Shown: positions 9,810 through 18,951 of the stretch, piece after piece
Position numbering within the stretch: the first letter of the stretch is position 1
Layout of the letters: the number at the start of each line of letters is the position of its first letter
From: Anaerobacillus alkalidiazotrophicus
GTDB lineage: Bacteria; Bacillota; Bacilli; Bacillales_H; Anaerobacillaceae
Length of the DNA stretch: 64,000 nt
Direction: 5' to 3'
Assembly (NCBI RefSeq): GCF_001866055.1
Contig: NZ_MLQS01000030.1
Span: 249,500-313,499, forward strand
Made by a program: the position numbers and the translations under genes
The notes under the pieces: generated by a model
The model's database searches: none
The model's input: the letters and a program-made list of their open reading frames with translations, nothing else
Told to the model about the DNA's origin: nothing

Positions 9810-9960
9810 TTACGTAAATACCTCCTTTTGTATCTAAAAATAGTTTACCCTTATAACATCTTTTCGTCTATTTTCAATTACCTTTTTTCACGTTAGAAAG
9901 TTTAAAGTTGCGGATTATGATAGTAACGTAGAACTTTTTAATTTCAGGGTAAGAAAGCAT

Positions 9961-10165
9961 TTCTAACTTGGAAACTGTCTAGCGCAAGCAGCCTTGTAGC
10001 TCGGTCACTTCAGGCAAGTAACTTACTTCAATTACTTCTTGAAATCCCCCGTTCATTAGCTTCATGCAGCTTTGCTCCTGCGATTACTCGTCGCACGGAA
10101 AACAATTGCTGCTGCGATTACTCGTCGCAGAAAACACTGCTTCGAGGAAGCTTACTACGAAGCAT
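9961..10165 (+). repeat. Family 2 dispersed repeat, copy 1 (3' truncated)
   Basis: Starts TTCTAACTTGGAAACTGTCT and GCGCAAGCAGCC and matches the first part of the longer copy at 41150-41510. It contains a near-direct internal repeat, TGCTCCTGCGATTACTCGTC then TGCTGCGATTACTCGTCGCA, and stops after CGAAGCA, lacking the GCGCTTGCGCTTTTCT end. It fills most of the 9810-10427 gap; the remainder is AT-rich with no supported feature. Confidence 0.75.
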
Positions 10166-10427
10166 AAAAAATAGTAACACTGTAGTAAATATTTTTGTGA
10201 AAATTGAGTCGAGTTTAGGATGCAAATTATTGATTTTCCTAAAACACTTAGTTTTTTTGAGAGGAAAAGTAGATGTTTTGTAGAATAAGTAAAGAAATGC
10301 TAGTATATAGAAAGTCAAATAAAACTAATACTAGGCAAGTGTATACCATTACTACGTTTAGGATATTTTGTAAAGGGTATAGGTTTTATAAGATAATAGA
10401 TAAGAAGAGAGAATGGGGGTGTGTACA

Positions 10428-10865
10428 ATGGAATGGATATTGTATTTAAGTATTGCCCTTGTAGCTATAGCTTTTACAGTATTAGTCGTTTTTGTTTCGA
10501 AAACATTAAGTACTGTTCAAAAAACTTTAATGGGCGTTGCTATTACATTGGAACGATTAAATAACCAAATGGAAGGTCTCACGAAGGAAACTACAGAACT
10601 AATACATAGAACAAATCAGTTAGCTGATGATTTTCAAGAGAAGTCTAAGTCTTTAAATACAGTGTTTGACTCTGTGAAAGATCTCGGCGGATCCATAAGT
10701 AGCTTAAATCGTTCCATCCAAAAAGTGTCTAATTCTGTTTCTAAATCAGTAGATAAGCAATCTGATAATATTGCACAGACAGTTCAATGGGGAAATATGT
10801 TGATCGATTTATATGCAAAGTGGAAGGCGAAAAAGGAAGCAGGACAAAATAAGTCTGAAACTTAA
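10428..10865 (+). CDS. ytxG: DUF948 membrane-anchored protein YtxG
   Basis: A 145-residue protein with an N-terminal membrane helix (about residues 2-24, EWILYLSIALVAIAFTVLVV) followed by a long coiled-coil region with heptad-like leucine and isoleucine spacing. It belongs to the DUF948 family, B. subtilis YtxG, first gene of the general-stress ytxGHJ operon. The GGGGGTG just upstream favours the ATG at 10428; an in-frame ATG at 10413 has only a weak site and would add five residues. No catalytic motif is present. YtxH follows 63 bases later. Confidence 0.85.
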   Translation: MEWILYLSIALVAIAFTVLVVFVSKTLSTVQKTLMGVAITLERLNNQMEGLTKETTELIHRTNQLADDFQEKSKSLNTVFDSVKDLGGSISSLNRSIQKVSNSVSKSVDKQSDNIAQTVQWGNMLIDLYAKWKAKKEAGQNKSET

Positions 10866-10928
10866 TAGAGCGATTTTCCTATATTTTTTTATAGGTGAAA
10901 ATAAAACACTAATAAGGAGGACGAATGC

Positions 10929-11408
10929 ATGAGTAACGATAATAACATGAACACGAAAGATTTTTTTATTGGGGCATTAGTTGGAGGATTGGTCGGTGCT
11001 GCATCTGCTCTTTTACTGGCTCCTAAATCTGGAAAAGAGTTAAGAGAAGATATTAATATCCAAGCACAATCAGCTCGTGATAAAACTAATGAAATCACTC
11101 ATACGGCATTTGAAAAAGGTACAGAATATGCTTCGTTTGCAAAAGAAAAATCTTCAACTCTTGTCAAGGCGGTTTCAGAGCAATCCACACAATTATTAAA
11201 TCGTGTAAAAGAATTATCAGAAAGCGTAAAGCGCGATGTTGAGGAAATAAGTCAATCTGCTGACGAATTAACCGAGGATTTAAGAAGTAGTAGTTCAGTA
11301 ATTGCAGAAACTGTCCGTAATGAAGTTGCGGAACTTCATGAAGTGGTTGTCCAAGAAGATACAATTAATGATGAGGCCAAAGAAGAGGTCGCACCTACAA
11401 AAGCCTAA
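10929..11408 (+). CDS. ytxH: YtxH-family stress protein
   Basis: A 159-residue protein whose N-terminal FFIGALVGGLVGAASALLLA hydrophobic segment followed by PKSGKELREDI is the hallmark of the YtxH (general stress, desiccation-related) family. The remainder is a helical, charged segment similar to LEA-like or apolipoprotein-like helices. Its molecular function is not established. AAGGAGGACG precedes the ATG. It sits between ytxG and ytxJ, the order seen in B. subtilis, where the operon is controlled by sigma-B and sigma-H; I do not see a clear sigma-B promoter here. Confidence 0.88.
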   Translation: MSNDNNMNTKDFFIGALVGGLVGAASALLLAPKSGKELREDINIQAQSARDKTNEITHTAFEKGTEYASFAKEKSSTLVKAVSEQSTQLLNRVKELSESVKRDVEEISQSADELTEDLRSSSSVIAETVRNEVAELHEVVVQEDTINDEAKEEVAPTKA

Positions 11409-11440
11409 ATATAATCAAATAGTTATTTTGTTTTTTAATA

Positions 11441-11478
11441 AATGAAGGCTGTCAATGAAACGACAGGCCTTCATTTTC
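11441..11478 (+). terminator. Terminator between ytxH and ytxJ
   Basis: AATGAAGGCTGTC (11441-11453) pairs, with small bulges, with GACAGGCCTTCATT (11462-11475), then TTTCT. It suggests that ytxJ is at least partly transcribed separately. Confidence 0.65.
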
Positions 11479-11582
11479 TAAATATAAAGTAAATGTGTAA
11501 GATAATGATACTAAAACTAATGATTTCGCTACTGATAAGTTATTTGTGAAAATTAGAGTTTTCTAAAAAAGGAGAGTAAGAA

Positions 11583-11909
11583 ATGGCGCTAATTAAGCTT
11601 ACATCGTTCCAAGAGTTAGATCAATTACTACAGGAAAAAAATTCATTAATTTTGTTGAAAAATAGTATCACGTGTCCAATAAGTCATGAAGCACTTCAAG
11701 AGTATAATAAATTTGCAACTGAACAAGAAGAATCGGTTTACTACTTAAATGTTCAAGAAGAAAGAGCTTTTTCAAACGAAGTAGCTGAGAAATTTGCAAT
11801 TAAACATGAAAGTCCTCAGGTTTTGCTGTTTAAAAACAAAAATGTTATCTGGCATACTTCCCATTGGAATATTACGTATAAAAACTTGAAAGAGAACACC
11901 AATACATAA
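11583..11909 (+). CDS. ytxJ: Bacillithiol-system thioredoxin-like protein YtxJ
   Basis: A 108-residue thioredoxin-fold protein of the DUF2847/YtxJ family, proposed as a monothiol bacilliredoxin-like factor that handles bacillithiol mixed disulfides. The single active-site cysteine is in NSITCPISHEAL (about residue 31), followed by the fold's ESPQVLLFKNKNVIWHTSHW strand region here visible as SPQVLLFKN and WHTSHWNIT. A strong AAAAAAGGAGAG site precedes the ATG. It ends in a bidirectional terminator that is shared with the oppositely oriented FtsA-like gene. Confidence 0.85.
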   Translation: MALIKLTSFQELDQLLQEKNSLILLKNSITCPISHEALQEYNKFATEQEESVYYLNVQEERAFSNEVAEKFAIKHESPQVLLFKNKNVIWHTSHWNITYKNLKENTNT

Positions 11910-11911
11910 AT

Positions 11912-11940
11912 AAAAAAGCTAGGAATTGTCCTAGCTTTTA
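11912..11940. terminator. Bidirectional terminator between ytxJ and ftsA-like gene
   Basis: AAAAAGCTAGGA, loop ATTG, TCCTAGCTTTTA, with A-run on one side and T-run on the other. The stop codon of the minus-strand gene (11931-11933) lies inside the stem. Confidence 0.85.
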
Positions 11941-14099
11941 TTACTTTTTTTTTCCGCCCATTTTATTTCGAGGTGATCACCATTATGAATTGGAGTTGAA
12001 AAAGTAGCATCCTTTTCATTTCTCAAAATAATAAGTGTTTTATTTTCTTGTGCTGTTAAGTTGAAGTCAACAAATCGAAAGATATCCTGAAAAATAAATG
12101 TCTCCTTTTTGTTCAAGGTGATTGTTAGACTATCCCCAGCGTATATACGACTTTTTTCAGTAAGTAATTCATCCCCTCGTTTTGGAATGACTAATGGTTT
12201 AGATATTTCAATGGATTCTCCATTGAAATATACAGTAATATTATAACTAGCTTCAATTTTTTCCTGAATAAGCAATTCTTCAAGAGTGATGAATGGTTGG
12301 CTTTTCATTTTTATCAACAAAAAGTCTCCATCTTGGACTAGAGCATTCTTGGTAGTTTTTTTGCCGTTTTTTACTAATGTGTCTTCAACGTTAAAAATAA
12401 CTTGGCTTCCATTAATATGTACGTTAAAAGGTTTTATTTGCTCGATCATATCATACAACTTTAATGAAGCCAGTACTTCTTCGATTGAATTAGCTGATTG
12501 GACTATTATTTCATCTCTGTCCTCAATTTTCTCCGTTAGTAGTGCCTGTTGTCCATTTTTTATGATAGTTGCCTGTAGATTATACATTTTCCCATTTATA
12601 GATATTGCTTTCGTTGGTAGTGTTTCAATTACGTCACTAATGGTAGCCTTGGCATCTTTTCCATTGGCACCACTTTGAGCAATGATTGTGTCTCCGTCTT
12701 TCAATGGTGTATCTAGGCTACAGGATTGGTGATTTTTCTCTAATCTTGGTGGTTGTCCGTGTTCTCCTGGAATAGAAATTAATCGTTCATTTACTTTTAC
12801 CATAATAGCCATGCCAGGTTTACCGTAAAGTTTTGAAAGCTCTATACCTGCAGCTAATAACCCATCACCCACCGTTAACTTTTTAATATCAAAGAGTCGA
12901 ATTATTTGGTCGTTTACCTTAATACTTACATACTCAACTGGACTTTCTTTCGCTGCAATTGCTATTCCAATAGGTGTGACGAGCTCTGGACCAGCTTTTA
13001 TATCTTCAGGAATAATCAGAGACTTAATTGCATCAATTCCCCTTACGGCAACTCTATTTTCAGGTAATTGTAACGAATTGGCAATGTATCGAGCTAAGTT
13101 AGGAGTAAGGCTACCACCGCCAACTAGCATTACAGCTTTGGGTGATTTTTTATTTAGGTTAAGAATTTCTGTTGTTATTTCGGTAGCGAGAGTTTCAATA
13201 GCTTTTGATATAGGTTCAATAATATCTTCTTTTGAAAAGGAAGTTTCAAAACCAAGAATATCAGTAAGCACTACTTCATCTTGCGATGTTAATTGTCGTT
13301 TTACAATTTCAGCTTCCGGAAAATCTAATAGAAAGTGATCACTAATTGCTTCAGTAATTTCATCCCCGGCAATAGGGACCATGCCATAAGCTGTAACAGT
13401 CCCTGAATCGGTGATGGCAATATCGGAAGTACCAGCACCGATATCTACAAGTGCAACATTTAACCGTCTCATTGTAGGTGGAATTAGGACATTAATTGCA
13501 GCAATTGGTTCTAGTGTTAATGCTTCAAGCTCTAATCCAGAACGACTTAGAGCAGCAAGTAGTGACTCTACAACTACCTTAGGTAAGAAGGTGGCAATTA
13601 CTTCAACTGAAGCAATATACCCGCTTTGATCAACAAGACTTCCAATTTCTTCTCCGTCTAATTGATAGGATAAAACTGAATACCCAACGCAGAAATAATT
13701 AACACTTTTGCCTTCATACTCTTTTGCTATTTCATATTGTGCTTTTTGGACAGCACTAAGTTCTAAATGTAATATATCTTGGTGTTCAAATATTGGTTTT
13801 TTTGATATGTCAAGTGCAACAATTGCTCTTTTAGTTTTTAGGGAGCGACCTGCAGCTGCTACACATACTTTACGTAAAGGTCCATGTTTGTGCTCTAACT
13901 TTTCTTTAATAGAAGTAATGACTTTTGTGACGGAAAGAACATTATGAATTTGTCCATCTAGCATTGAACGATCTTCATGTTCTTGAATTTCAACATCTAG
14001 AATTTCATAGCCTGGTTTATTATTCTTTAATAATAAACCAACAACAGATCGAGTACCGATATCTAAACCGAAAATTGGTAAATCAGAATGTGATGTCAT
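11931..14099 (-). CDS. FtsA/PilM-like actin-fold ATPase with repeated C-terminal extension
   Basis: A 722-residue protein. The first 390 residues carry an FtsA/PilM actin-like ATPase: phosphate-1 loop FGLDIGTRSVVGLLL (about 10-24), an SHS2-type insertion (about 85-165), phosphate-2 VDIGAGTSDIAI (about 215-226) and adenosine motif LVGGGSLTPNLARYI (about 324-338). The remaining 330 residues hold about five repeats of 65-75 residues built as a short strand (xxVxxNGxxI), a linker and a GDxLxI strand: for example ITVYFNGESIEI to AGDSLTITL. FtsA itself is about 420-440 residues and ends in a membrane-targeting helix, which is missing here. It is not the FtsZ-partner FtsA gene by context, as no ftsZ or type IV pilus gene is nearby. 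Its role is unknown. It is inverted relative to its neighbours. Confidence 0.8.
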   Translation of the reverse strand: MTSHSDLPIFGLDIGTRSVVGLLLKNNKPGYEILDVEIQEHEDRSMLDGQIHNVLSVTKVITSIKEKLEHKHGPLRKVCVAAAGRSLKTKRAIVALDISKKPIFEHQDILHLELSAVQKAQYEIAKEYEGKSVNYFCVGYSVLSYQLDGEEIGSLVDQSGYIASVEVIATFLPKVVVESLLAALSRSGLELEALTLEPIAAINVLIPPTMRRLNVALVDIGAGTSDIAITDSGTVTAYGMVPIAGDEITEAISDHFLLDFPEAEIVKRQLTSQDEVVLTDILGFETSFSKEDIIEPISKAIETLATEITTEILNLNKKSPKAVMLVGGGSLTPNLARYIANSLQLPENRVAVRGIDAIKSLIIPEDIKAGPELVTPIGIAIAAKESPVEYVSIKVNDQIIRLFDIKKLTVGDGLLAAGIELSKLYGKPGMAIMVKVNERLISIPGEHGQPPRLEKNHQSCSLDTPLKDGDTIIAQSGANGKDAKATISDVIETLPTKAISINGKMYNLQATIIKNGQQALLTEKIEDRDEIIVQSANSIEEVLASLKLYDMIEQIKPFNVHINGSQVIFNVEDTLVKNGKKTTKNALVQDGDFLLIKMKSQPFITLEELLIQEKIEASYNITVYFNGESIEISKPLVIPKRGDELLTEKSRIYAGDSLTITLNKKETFIFQDIFRFVDFNLTAQENKTLIILRNEKDATFSTPIHNGDHLEIKWAEKKSNKS

Positions 14100-14337
14100 T
14101 TATTACACCTACTTAGATAAATTGTTTAAAGTTTTTTAAATTAGTTACTATTAATATAATAGTTTCATAAAGGTATTGTAATATACAATCACAGTACTTT
14201 AGTGCTTAAAAGCGTTTAATCAATAAAGATAAAAGTCGTGACAAGTAAATTATAATCGTTTATAATAATCCCTAACTTATAAGAAATGTAACATATTTTT
14301 CAAAACTTTTAAATACTAATTGAGGAGTGTGGTAACA

Positions 14338-15414
14338 ATGGGGAATGAACAATTAGAACAGTTGAGAGTTAAGTTAGATGATGTTAACCTTAAATTATTG
14401 GATATCATTAATGAAAGGGCTAAATTAGTTCAAGAAATTGGTCAAGTAAAAAAAACACAGGGTGTAAATCGTTTTGATCCAGTCCGTGAAAGAAAAATGT
14501 TAGATATGATTGCAGAAAAGAATGAAGGCCCATTTGATACCGCAACGTTACAACATATATTTAAACAAATCTTTAAATTAAGTCTAGAACTCCAAGAAGA
14601 TGATAGTCGAAACACTTTGTTAGTTTCTAGAAAGAATCAACCTGAAGATACAATTGTTGATGTTAAAGGTGAAACAATTGGTGATGGTAAGCAACGTTTA
14701 ATTGCTGGACCTTGTTCAGTAGAGAGCTATGAACAAGTTGCTAGTGTTGCTAAAGTGTTAAAAGAGCAAGGGGTAAAGTTGCTTCGAGGTGGAGCATTTA
14801 AACCAAGAACTTCTCCTTATGATTTCCAGGGACTTGGACTAGAAGGGTTAAAAATATTAAAGCGAGTAGCTGATGAATTTAATATGGCAGTTATTAGTGA
14901 AATTGTTGATCCTAAAGATATAGAAGTAGCTGTTGAATATATTGATGTAATTCAAATAGGTGCAAGGAACATGCAAAATTTTGAATTACTAAAAGCGGCG
15001 GGGTCAGTTAAAAAACCAGTATTATTAAAGCGTGGTTTATCGGCAACAATTGAGGAATTTATTAATGCAGCTGAGTACATTATTTCAAAAGGGAACGGAA
15101 ATATCATGTTATGCGAACGAGGAATTCGGACGTATGAAAAAGCAACTCGTAACACATTAGATATTTCGGCTGTACCAATTTTAAAGCAGGAAACACACTT
15201 ACCGGTATTAGTTGATGTTACACATTCGACAGGAAGAAGAGACCTACTACTTCCAACTGCTAAAGCAGCACTTGCAATTGGGGCTGATGCAGTGATGGCT
15301 GAAGTGCATCCAGATCCAGCAGTAGCCCTCTCCGATTCAGCACAACAAATGGATTTCGATCAATTTGCTAAATTTATGGATGACCTCCGAGGTTCAGGGT
15401 TATACAAACTATAA
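14338..15414 (+). CDS. aroA: Bifunctional chorismate mutase / DAHP synthase
   Basis: A 358-residue fusion. Residues 1-90 are an AroQ-type chorismate mutase ([42 protein letters not shown]). Residues about 100-358 are the type I-beta DAHP synthase ([63 protein letters not shown]). The synthase condenses phosphoenolpyruvate with erythrose 4-phosphate, opening the shikimate pathway, and the mutase domain gives feedback sensing of chorismate or prephenate in B. subtilis AroA. GAGGAGTG supports the ATG at 14338; an in-frame TTG at 14320 overlaps that site. It lies upstream of ccpA, as in B. subtilis. Confidence 0.95.
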   Translation: MGNEQLEQLRVKLDDVNLKLLDIINERAKLVQEIGQVKKTQGVNRFDPVRERKMLDMIAEKNEGPFDTATLQHIFKQIFKLSLELQEDDSRNTLLVSRKNQPEDTIVDVKGETIGDGKQRLIAGPCSVESYEQVASVAKVLKEQGVKLLRGGAFKPRTSPYDFQGLGLEGLKILKRVADEFNMAVISEIVDPKDIEVAVEYIDVIQIGARNMQNFELLKAAGSVKKPVLLKRGLSATIEEFINAAEYIISKGNGNIMLCERGIRTYEKATRNTLDISAVPILKQETHLPVLVDVTHSTGRRDLLLPTAKAALAIGADAVMAEVHPDPAVALSDSAQQMDFDQFAKFMDDLRGSGLYKL

Positions 15415-15431
15415 AAATAATAGATACTAAC

Positions 15432-15464
15432 GGCCTTCTGCAGATTATGTGGAAGGTTTTTTAT
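15432..15464 (+). terminator. Terminator after aroA
   Basis: CCTTCTGCA pairs with TGTGGAAGG, followed by TTTTTTAT. Confidence 0.75.
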
Positions 15465-15552
15465 ATATTCTTATGGGTACAAAATTTAGAGACATAACAC
15501 CGTGTAACAAACGTTATTGTGAAATATCTCATTAGCAATTAAATGTATGTTT

Positions 15553-15757
15553 CTATTAGTGGAACAGTAAGAGAACTCGTTCTAGCTTCGCTAGAACATC
15601 GGAATTTCAGATGGAGTCTCAACTCCACCTGAATGGAAGTTCCCACCTACGCTACGCTTAGAGGTGGGGGATTAACTGCCCCTAAAGGTCCGATATAGAA
15701 TAACTTTCATCAGTGGGGGATGAAGGAAAACCCCCACTGATTGAAGTTCAGCTTTAT
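15553..15757 (+). repeat. Family 1 repeat, variant copy B with expanded hairpin 1
   Basis: The outer arms (GAACAGTAAG near 15561 and ATTAACTGCCCCTAAAGG after 15670) and GGTCCGATATAG are conserved. The inner part of hairpin 1 is replaced by a chain of other palindromes, including GTTCTAG / CTAGAAC near 15578-15596 and CCCACCT / AGGTGGGGG. Hairpin 2 is deleted: the sequence jumps from TTTCATCAG to TGGGGGATGAAGG, joining at the shared ATCAG. Hairpin 3's right arm and the AGCTTTAT end are intact. Confidence 0.75.
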
Positions 15758-15991
15758 GAGTAAAAGTATACGAATTCAAAATTGGAGATATCCTAACAGA
15801 AAATGGTTGTATAAATAATCGAAATTTGTAAAAATAAAATGAAAAATAAATCAATTATACACTCTTTTGTCGATTGTGGTGTACAATAACATTAGGGCTA
15901 GAAATCACGAATGGTATAAATTGTTAAGATTTAAAATGTTCATTTCAATTAAAAAATGAATGTTTTTTGTCGATATAAGTACAGTAAGTGA

Positions 15992-16020
15992 TTGCAGACC
16001 TCCTAAATGTGTCGTATTAT
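15992..16020 (+). promoter_or_regulatory. Sigma-A promoter of ccpA
   Basis: TTGCAG at 15992-15997 and TATTAT at 16015-16020 with a 17-base spacer, about 60 bases before the ccpA start. Confidence 0.6.
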
Positions 16021-16083
16021 AGCATTAAAATCATGAAAACATGAAAACCAATTACTGGTAAAATAGAGGAGGCTTACGTATCA

Positions 16084-17082
16084 GTGAATACAACAATTTA
16101 CGATGTTGCAAGAGAAGCAGGAGTATCGATGGCAACCGTTTCTCGTGTAGTTAATGGAAATCCAAATGTAAAACCAACAACAAGAAAGAAAGTATTAGAA
16201 GCAATTGAAAGACTAGGTTATCGCCCTAATGCAGTTGCACGTGGTTTAGCAAGTAAACGAACAACTACTGTTGGAGTAATTATCCCGGATATCTCTAGTA
16301 TCTTTTTCTCTGAATTAGCGAGAGGAATTGAAGATATAGCAACAATGTATAAATACAATATCATCCTATGTAACTCTGATCATAACAAGGAGAAAGAAAT
16401 TCATCTTTTAAATACGCTACTTGAAAAACAAGTGGATGGAATAGTATTTATGGGCAGTCAAATAACGGAAGAACATGTAGAACAATTTAAACGTTCACCT
16501 GTTCCAATCGTATTATCAGCAACTGTGGATCCAGGAAAAGAGTTTCCTTCTGTTAATATTAATTATGAACAAGCTGCTTACGATGCAGTAAAGTTCTTAA
16601 TAGAAAATGGTCATACGAAAGTTGCTATGCTATCAGGTTCACTAGAAGATCCAGTAAACGGATACCAAAAGTATGCTGGTTACCGTAGAGCAATTGAGGA
16701 AGCGAATATCACTTTTAATGATGATTATGTTGTGATTGGTGATTACACATATGATTCAGGAATTGAAGCAATGGAAATGTTTTTAGGATTAAATGAACGT
16801 CCAACAGCAATATTTGCAGGTACTGATGAAATGGCATTAGGAATTATTCATGGTGCTCAAGATAAAGGTTACAATGTACCGAATGATATTGAGGTAATTG
16901 GATTTGATAACACAAGGTTAGCAGCAATGGTTCGTCCAACTTTAACATCTGTTGTTCAGCCAATGTATGATATTGGTGCAGTTTCAATGCGTTTGTTGAC
17001 AAAGTATATGAATAAGGAAGAGGTCTCAGACGAAGTTGTCTTATTACCTCATCGTATTGAATTTAGACAATCAACCAAATAA
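16084..17082 (+). CDS. ccpA: Catabolite control protein A
   Basis: A 332-residue LacI/GalR regulator, the master of carbon catabolite control in Firmicutes; it binds cre sites when complexed with HPr-Ser46-P. Residues 1-60 are the helix-turn-helix and hinge ([20 protein letters not shown], then [14 protein letters not shown]), almost identical to B. subtilis CcpA. The periplasmic-binding-protein-like core follows, with [13 protein letters not shown] and [19 protein letters not shown] near the C-terminus. Translation starts at a GTG preceded by AGAGGAGG at 16066-16073. Its position between aroA and motPS is the B. subtilis order. Targets in this window could include ackA and the malic enzyme, although I saw no clear cre site. 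Confidence 0.96.
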   Translation: MNTTIYDVAREAGVSMATVSRVVNGNPNVKPTTRKKVLEAIERLGYRPNAVARGLASKRTTTVGVIIPDISSIFFSELARGIEDIATMYKYNIILCNSDHNKEKEIHLLNTLLEKQVDGIVFMGSQITEEHVEQFKRSPVPIVLSATVDPGKEFPSVNINYEQAAYDAVKFLIENGHTKVAMLSGSLEDPVNGYQKYAGYRRAIEEANITFNDDYVVIGDYTYDSGIEAMEMFLGLNERPTAIFAGTDEMALGIIHGAQDKGYNVPNDIEVIGFDNTRLAAMVRPTLTSVVQPMYDIGAVSMRLLTKYMNKEEVSDEVVLLPHRIEFRQSTK

Positions 17083-17182
17083 AGGTGAGAAACTTTAGTT
17101 TTTGTTTAGATGGCATGCAGAAGCTAGAGTTCTCTCATTAAGATTTAAAGATATCTTATGTATTGTAGTTAGGGAGAGGTTT

Positions 17183-17995
17183 ATGAAAAAATTTGACATA
17201 ATGACACCAATAGGAATTGTAGCTGGTATTATAGCAATAATGTTTGCGATATTAAATAATGCGGGGCCATCAGGTGTAGCATATTTTATCCATATATCTT
17301 CTGTTTTGATTGTAATTGGTGGTTTGGTTGGGGCTATAATGATTAATTTCTCGTTAGCTGAAGTTAAACTTGTTCCGAAAGTGCTTCGTGAAGCCTTTCG
17401 AGAAGCGCAACAAGATTTACCTACGTTAATTGACACTTTTGTTGATTTGTCAACAAAAGCTAGACGTGAAGGACTTTTGGCTTTAGAGGTTTCACTTGAG
17501 GAAGTAGACGATCCTTTTATTAGAAAAGGGGTTTTATTAGCTGTTGATGGAATTGAACCTGATATTATTAAAGACATTATGATGGCTGAGGTTGTTGCTA
17601 CTGAAGAAAGACATAGGAAAGGACGCCTAATCATTGAAAAGTGCGGAGAGTACGCACCAGCTTGGGGAATGATTGGAACTCTCATTGGTTTAGTATTAAT
17701 GCTACAAAACTTAAATGATCCTGCAACTTTAGGACCCAATATGGCTATTGCACTAATTACGACACTTTATGGTACATTACTTGCTAACTTAGTTTTTATT
17801 CCGATGGCTAGTAAACTAGCAAATAAGACTGAAGAAGAAGTATTTGTAAAACAAATTATCGTTGAAGGAGTTATTGGTGTTCAATCAGGACAAAATCCAA
17901 AAATATTAGAAGAAAAGCTAAGTGCATTTTTACCTGAGACAAGTAAACAAAGAGACATTGAAGAGAGTGAAGGAGTGGCAGTTGATGGAGCGTAG
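17183..17995 (+). CDS. motP: Flagellar stator subunit MotP
   Basis: A 270-residue MotA/ExbB-family membrane protein, the A-subunit of the sodium-type stator MotPS that drives the flagellar motor. Four membrane segments are visible: about residues 5-25 (IGIVAGIIAIMFAIL), 32-52, 155-178 and 190-210, with the conserved cytosolic loop REGLLALE between the second and third and GMIGTLIGLVLML plus MAIALITTLYGTLLANL in the last pair. The ATG at 17183 follows AGGGAGAGG; the longer frame upstream has no site. It follows ccpA by 100 bases without a clear terminator, so co-transcription is likely. It overlaps motS by 11 bases. Confidence 0.92.
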   Translation: MKKFDIMTPIGIVAGIIAIMFAILNNAGPSGVAYFIHISSVLIVIGGLVGAIMINFSLAEVKLVPKVLREAFREAQQDLPTLIDTFVDLSTKARREGLLALEVSLEEVDDPFIRKGVLLAVDGIEPDIIKDIMMAEVVATEERHRKGRLIIEKCGEYAPAWGMIGTLIGLVLMLQNLNDPATLGPNMAIALITTLYGTLLANLVFIPMASKLANKTEEEVFVKQIIVEGVIGVQSGQNPKILEEKLSAFLPETSKQRDIEESEGVAVDGA

Positions 17996-18752
17996 GCGCC
18001 AGCAAAAGCAAGATAAAGGTGCGCCAAAGTGGATGGTAACCTTTTCTGACTTAATGACTCTAATTTTAGTCTTTTTTATCCTTTTATTTTCTATGTCTGT
18101 TGTTGATGCGTCAAAATTCCGTGCAGTTGCTGAGTCTTTTCAACAACGAGCTATGTTTGAGTTTTATCCATCATTAATTCCTTTCGATCATCCAGCTGAA
18201 GATATCGAAATTAAAAGAGATCCTTTTGATGATGTTATCGATCCGTTTAAGGACGTGTTAAAAGAGGAGCTAACTAATCAGGAATTAAACAACTTGTATG
18301 AAGAAGTGAAACAATTCTTAATAGATAATCAGTTGAATGAAGTAATTTCAGCCTCTAGAGATGATCGTGGAGTAGTTCTTGTCCTTCAAGAGCGGACATT
18401 ATTTGAAACAGGAGAAGCACAAATACTTGATGGTGCAAAGCCTTTTTTAACAAAGGTAGCTACTTTACTAGAGTCGATACCGAATTTAGTAAAGGTAGAA
18501 GGCCATACTGATAGTAGACCAATTAATACCTTTCGTTACCCTTCTAATTGGGAGCTTTCTGGGGCAAGAGCAAGTAGTGTCATTCGTTTTTTAATAGAAA
18601 ATAACGATATTGATCCTTATCGGTTTTTAGCAGTAGGATATGGAGATACTAGGCCTGTTGTTCCAAATACAACAAAAGAAAACCTACAAAAAAATCGCCG
18701 TGTTGTTATTGTTATCTCTGATCCTAACTATAATGAAAATGAATTATATTAA
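17985..18752 (+). CDS. motS: Flagellar stator subunit MotS
   Basis: A 255-residue MotB-type protein. A positively charged N-terminus (MERRRQQKQDKGAPKW) precedes one membrane helix, FSDLMTLILVFFILLFSMSV, in which the aspartate of FSD carries the coupling ion. The periplasmic OmpA-like domain that anchors to peptidoglycan contains VEGHTDSRPI and NWELSGARASSVIRFL. The sodium assignment comes from its pairing with MotP next to ccpA, as in B. subtilis and alkaliphiles; the sequence alone does not prove ion choice. The ATG at 17985 lies inside the 3' end of motP, with AAGGAG at 17969-17974. A terminator follows. Confidence 0.92.
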   Translation: MERRRQQKQDKGAPKWMVTFSDLMTLILVFFILLFSMSVVDASKFRAVAESFQQRAMFEFYPSLIPFDHPAEDIEIKRDPFDDVIDPFKDVLKEELTNQELNNLYEEVKQFLIDNQLNEVISASRDDRGVVLVLQERTLFETGEAQILDGAKPFLTKVATLLESIPNLVKVEGHTDSRPINTFRYPSNWELSGARASSVIRFLIENNDIDPYRFLAVGYGDTRPVVPNTTKENLQKNRRVVIVISDPNYNENELY

Positions 18753-18788
18753 AACCTAGGTATTACCTAGGTTTCTTTATATTTTTTT
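18751..18788 (+). terminator. Terminator after motS
   Basis: AAACCTAGGT pairs with ACCTAGGTTT at once after the stop codon, followed by a T-rich tract. Confidence 0.85.
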
Positions 18789-18842
18789 GGAGAGAGGGTA
18801 GAATGTTAATGTTGTTATTATAAACTACATAAATATTCGGTT

Positions 18843-18925
18843 CTTAAGGAGCGGTAAAACACCACAGCAAAACTTTTAGAAATTGAAAAGTTTTGCTGTG
18901 GGTTAACTGCCTCTAAAGGTCGGAT
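18843..18925 (+). repeat. Family 1 repeat, hairpin-1-only copy C with a different stem
   Basis: Only the first hairpin of family 1 is present. The outer arms CTTAAGGAGCGGTAAAAC and GTTAACTGCCTCTAAAGG plus GTCGGAT are kept, but the inner stem is unrelated to other copies: CCACAGCAAAACTTTT (18862-18877) pairs perfectly over 16 bp with 18886-18901. It ends 27 bases before the mtnN start, so it is probably in that gene's leader. Confidence 0.7.
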
Positions 18926-18951
18926 CAAAATATTTTGAGAGGGTGCATAAA

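Noticed and set aside
12286..13947. Several plus-strand frames opposite the FtsA-like gene
   Set aside because: Shadows of a long, well-supported minus-strand gene with typical motifs.
15672..15854. 60-codon minus-strand frame
   Set aside because: Runs through family 1 copy B without a ribosome binding site or recognisable sequence.
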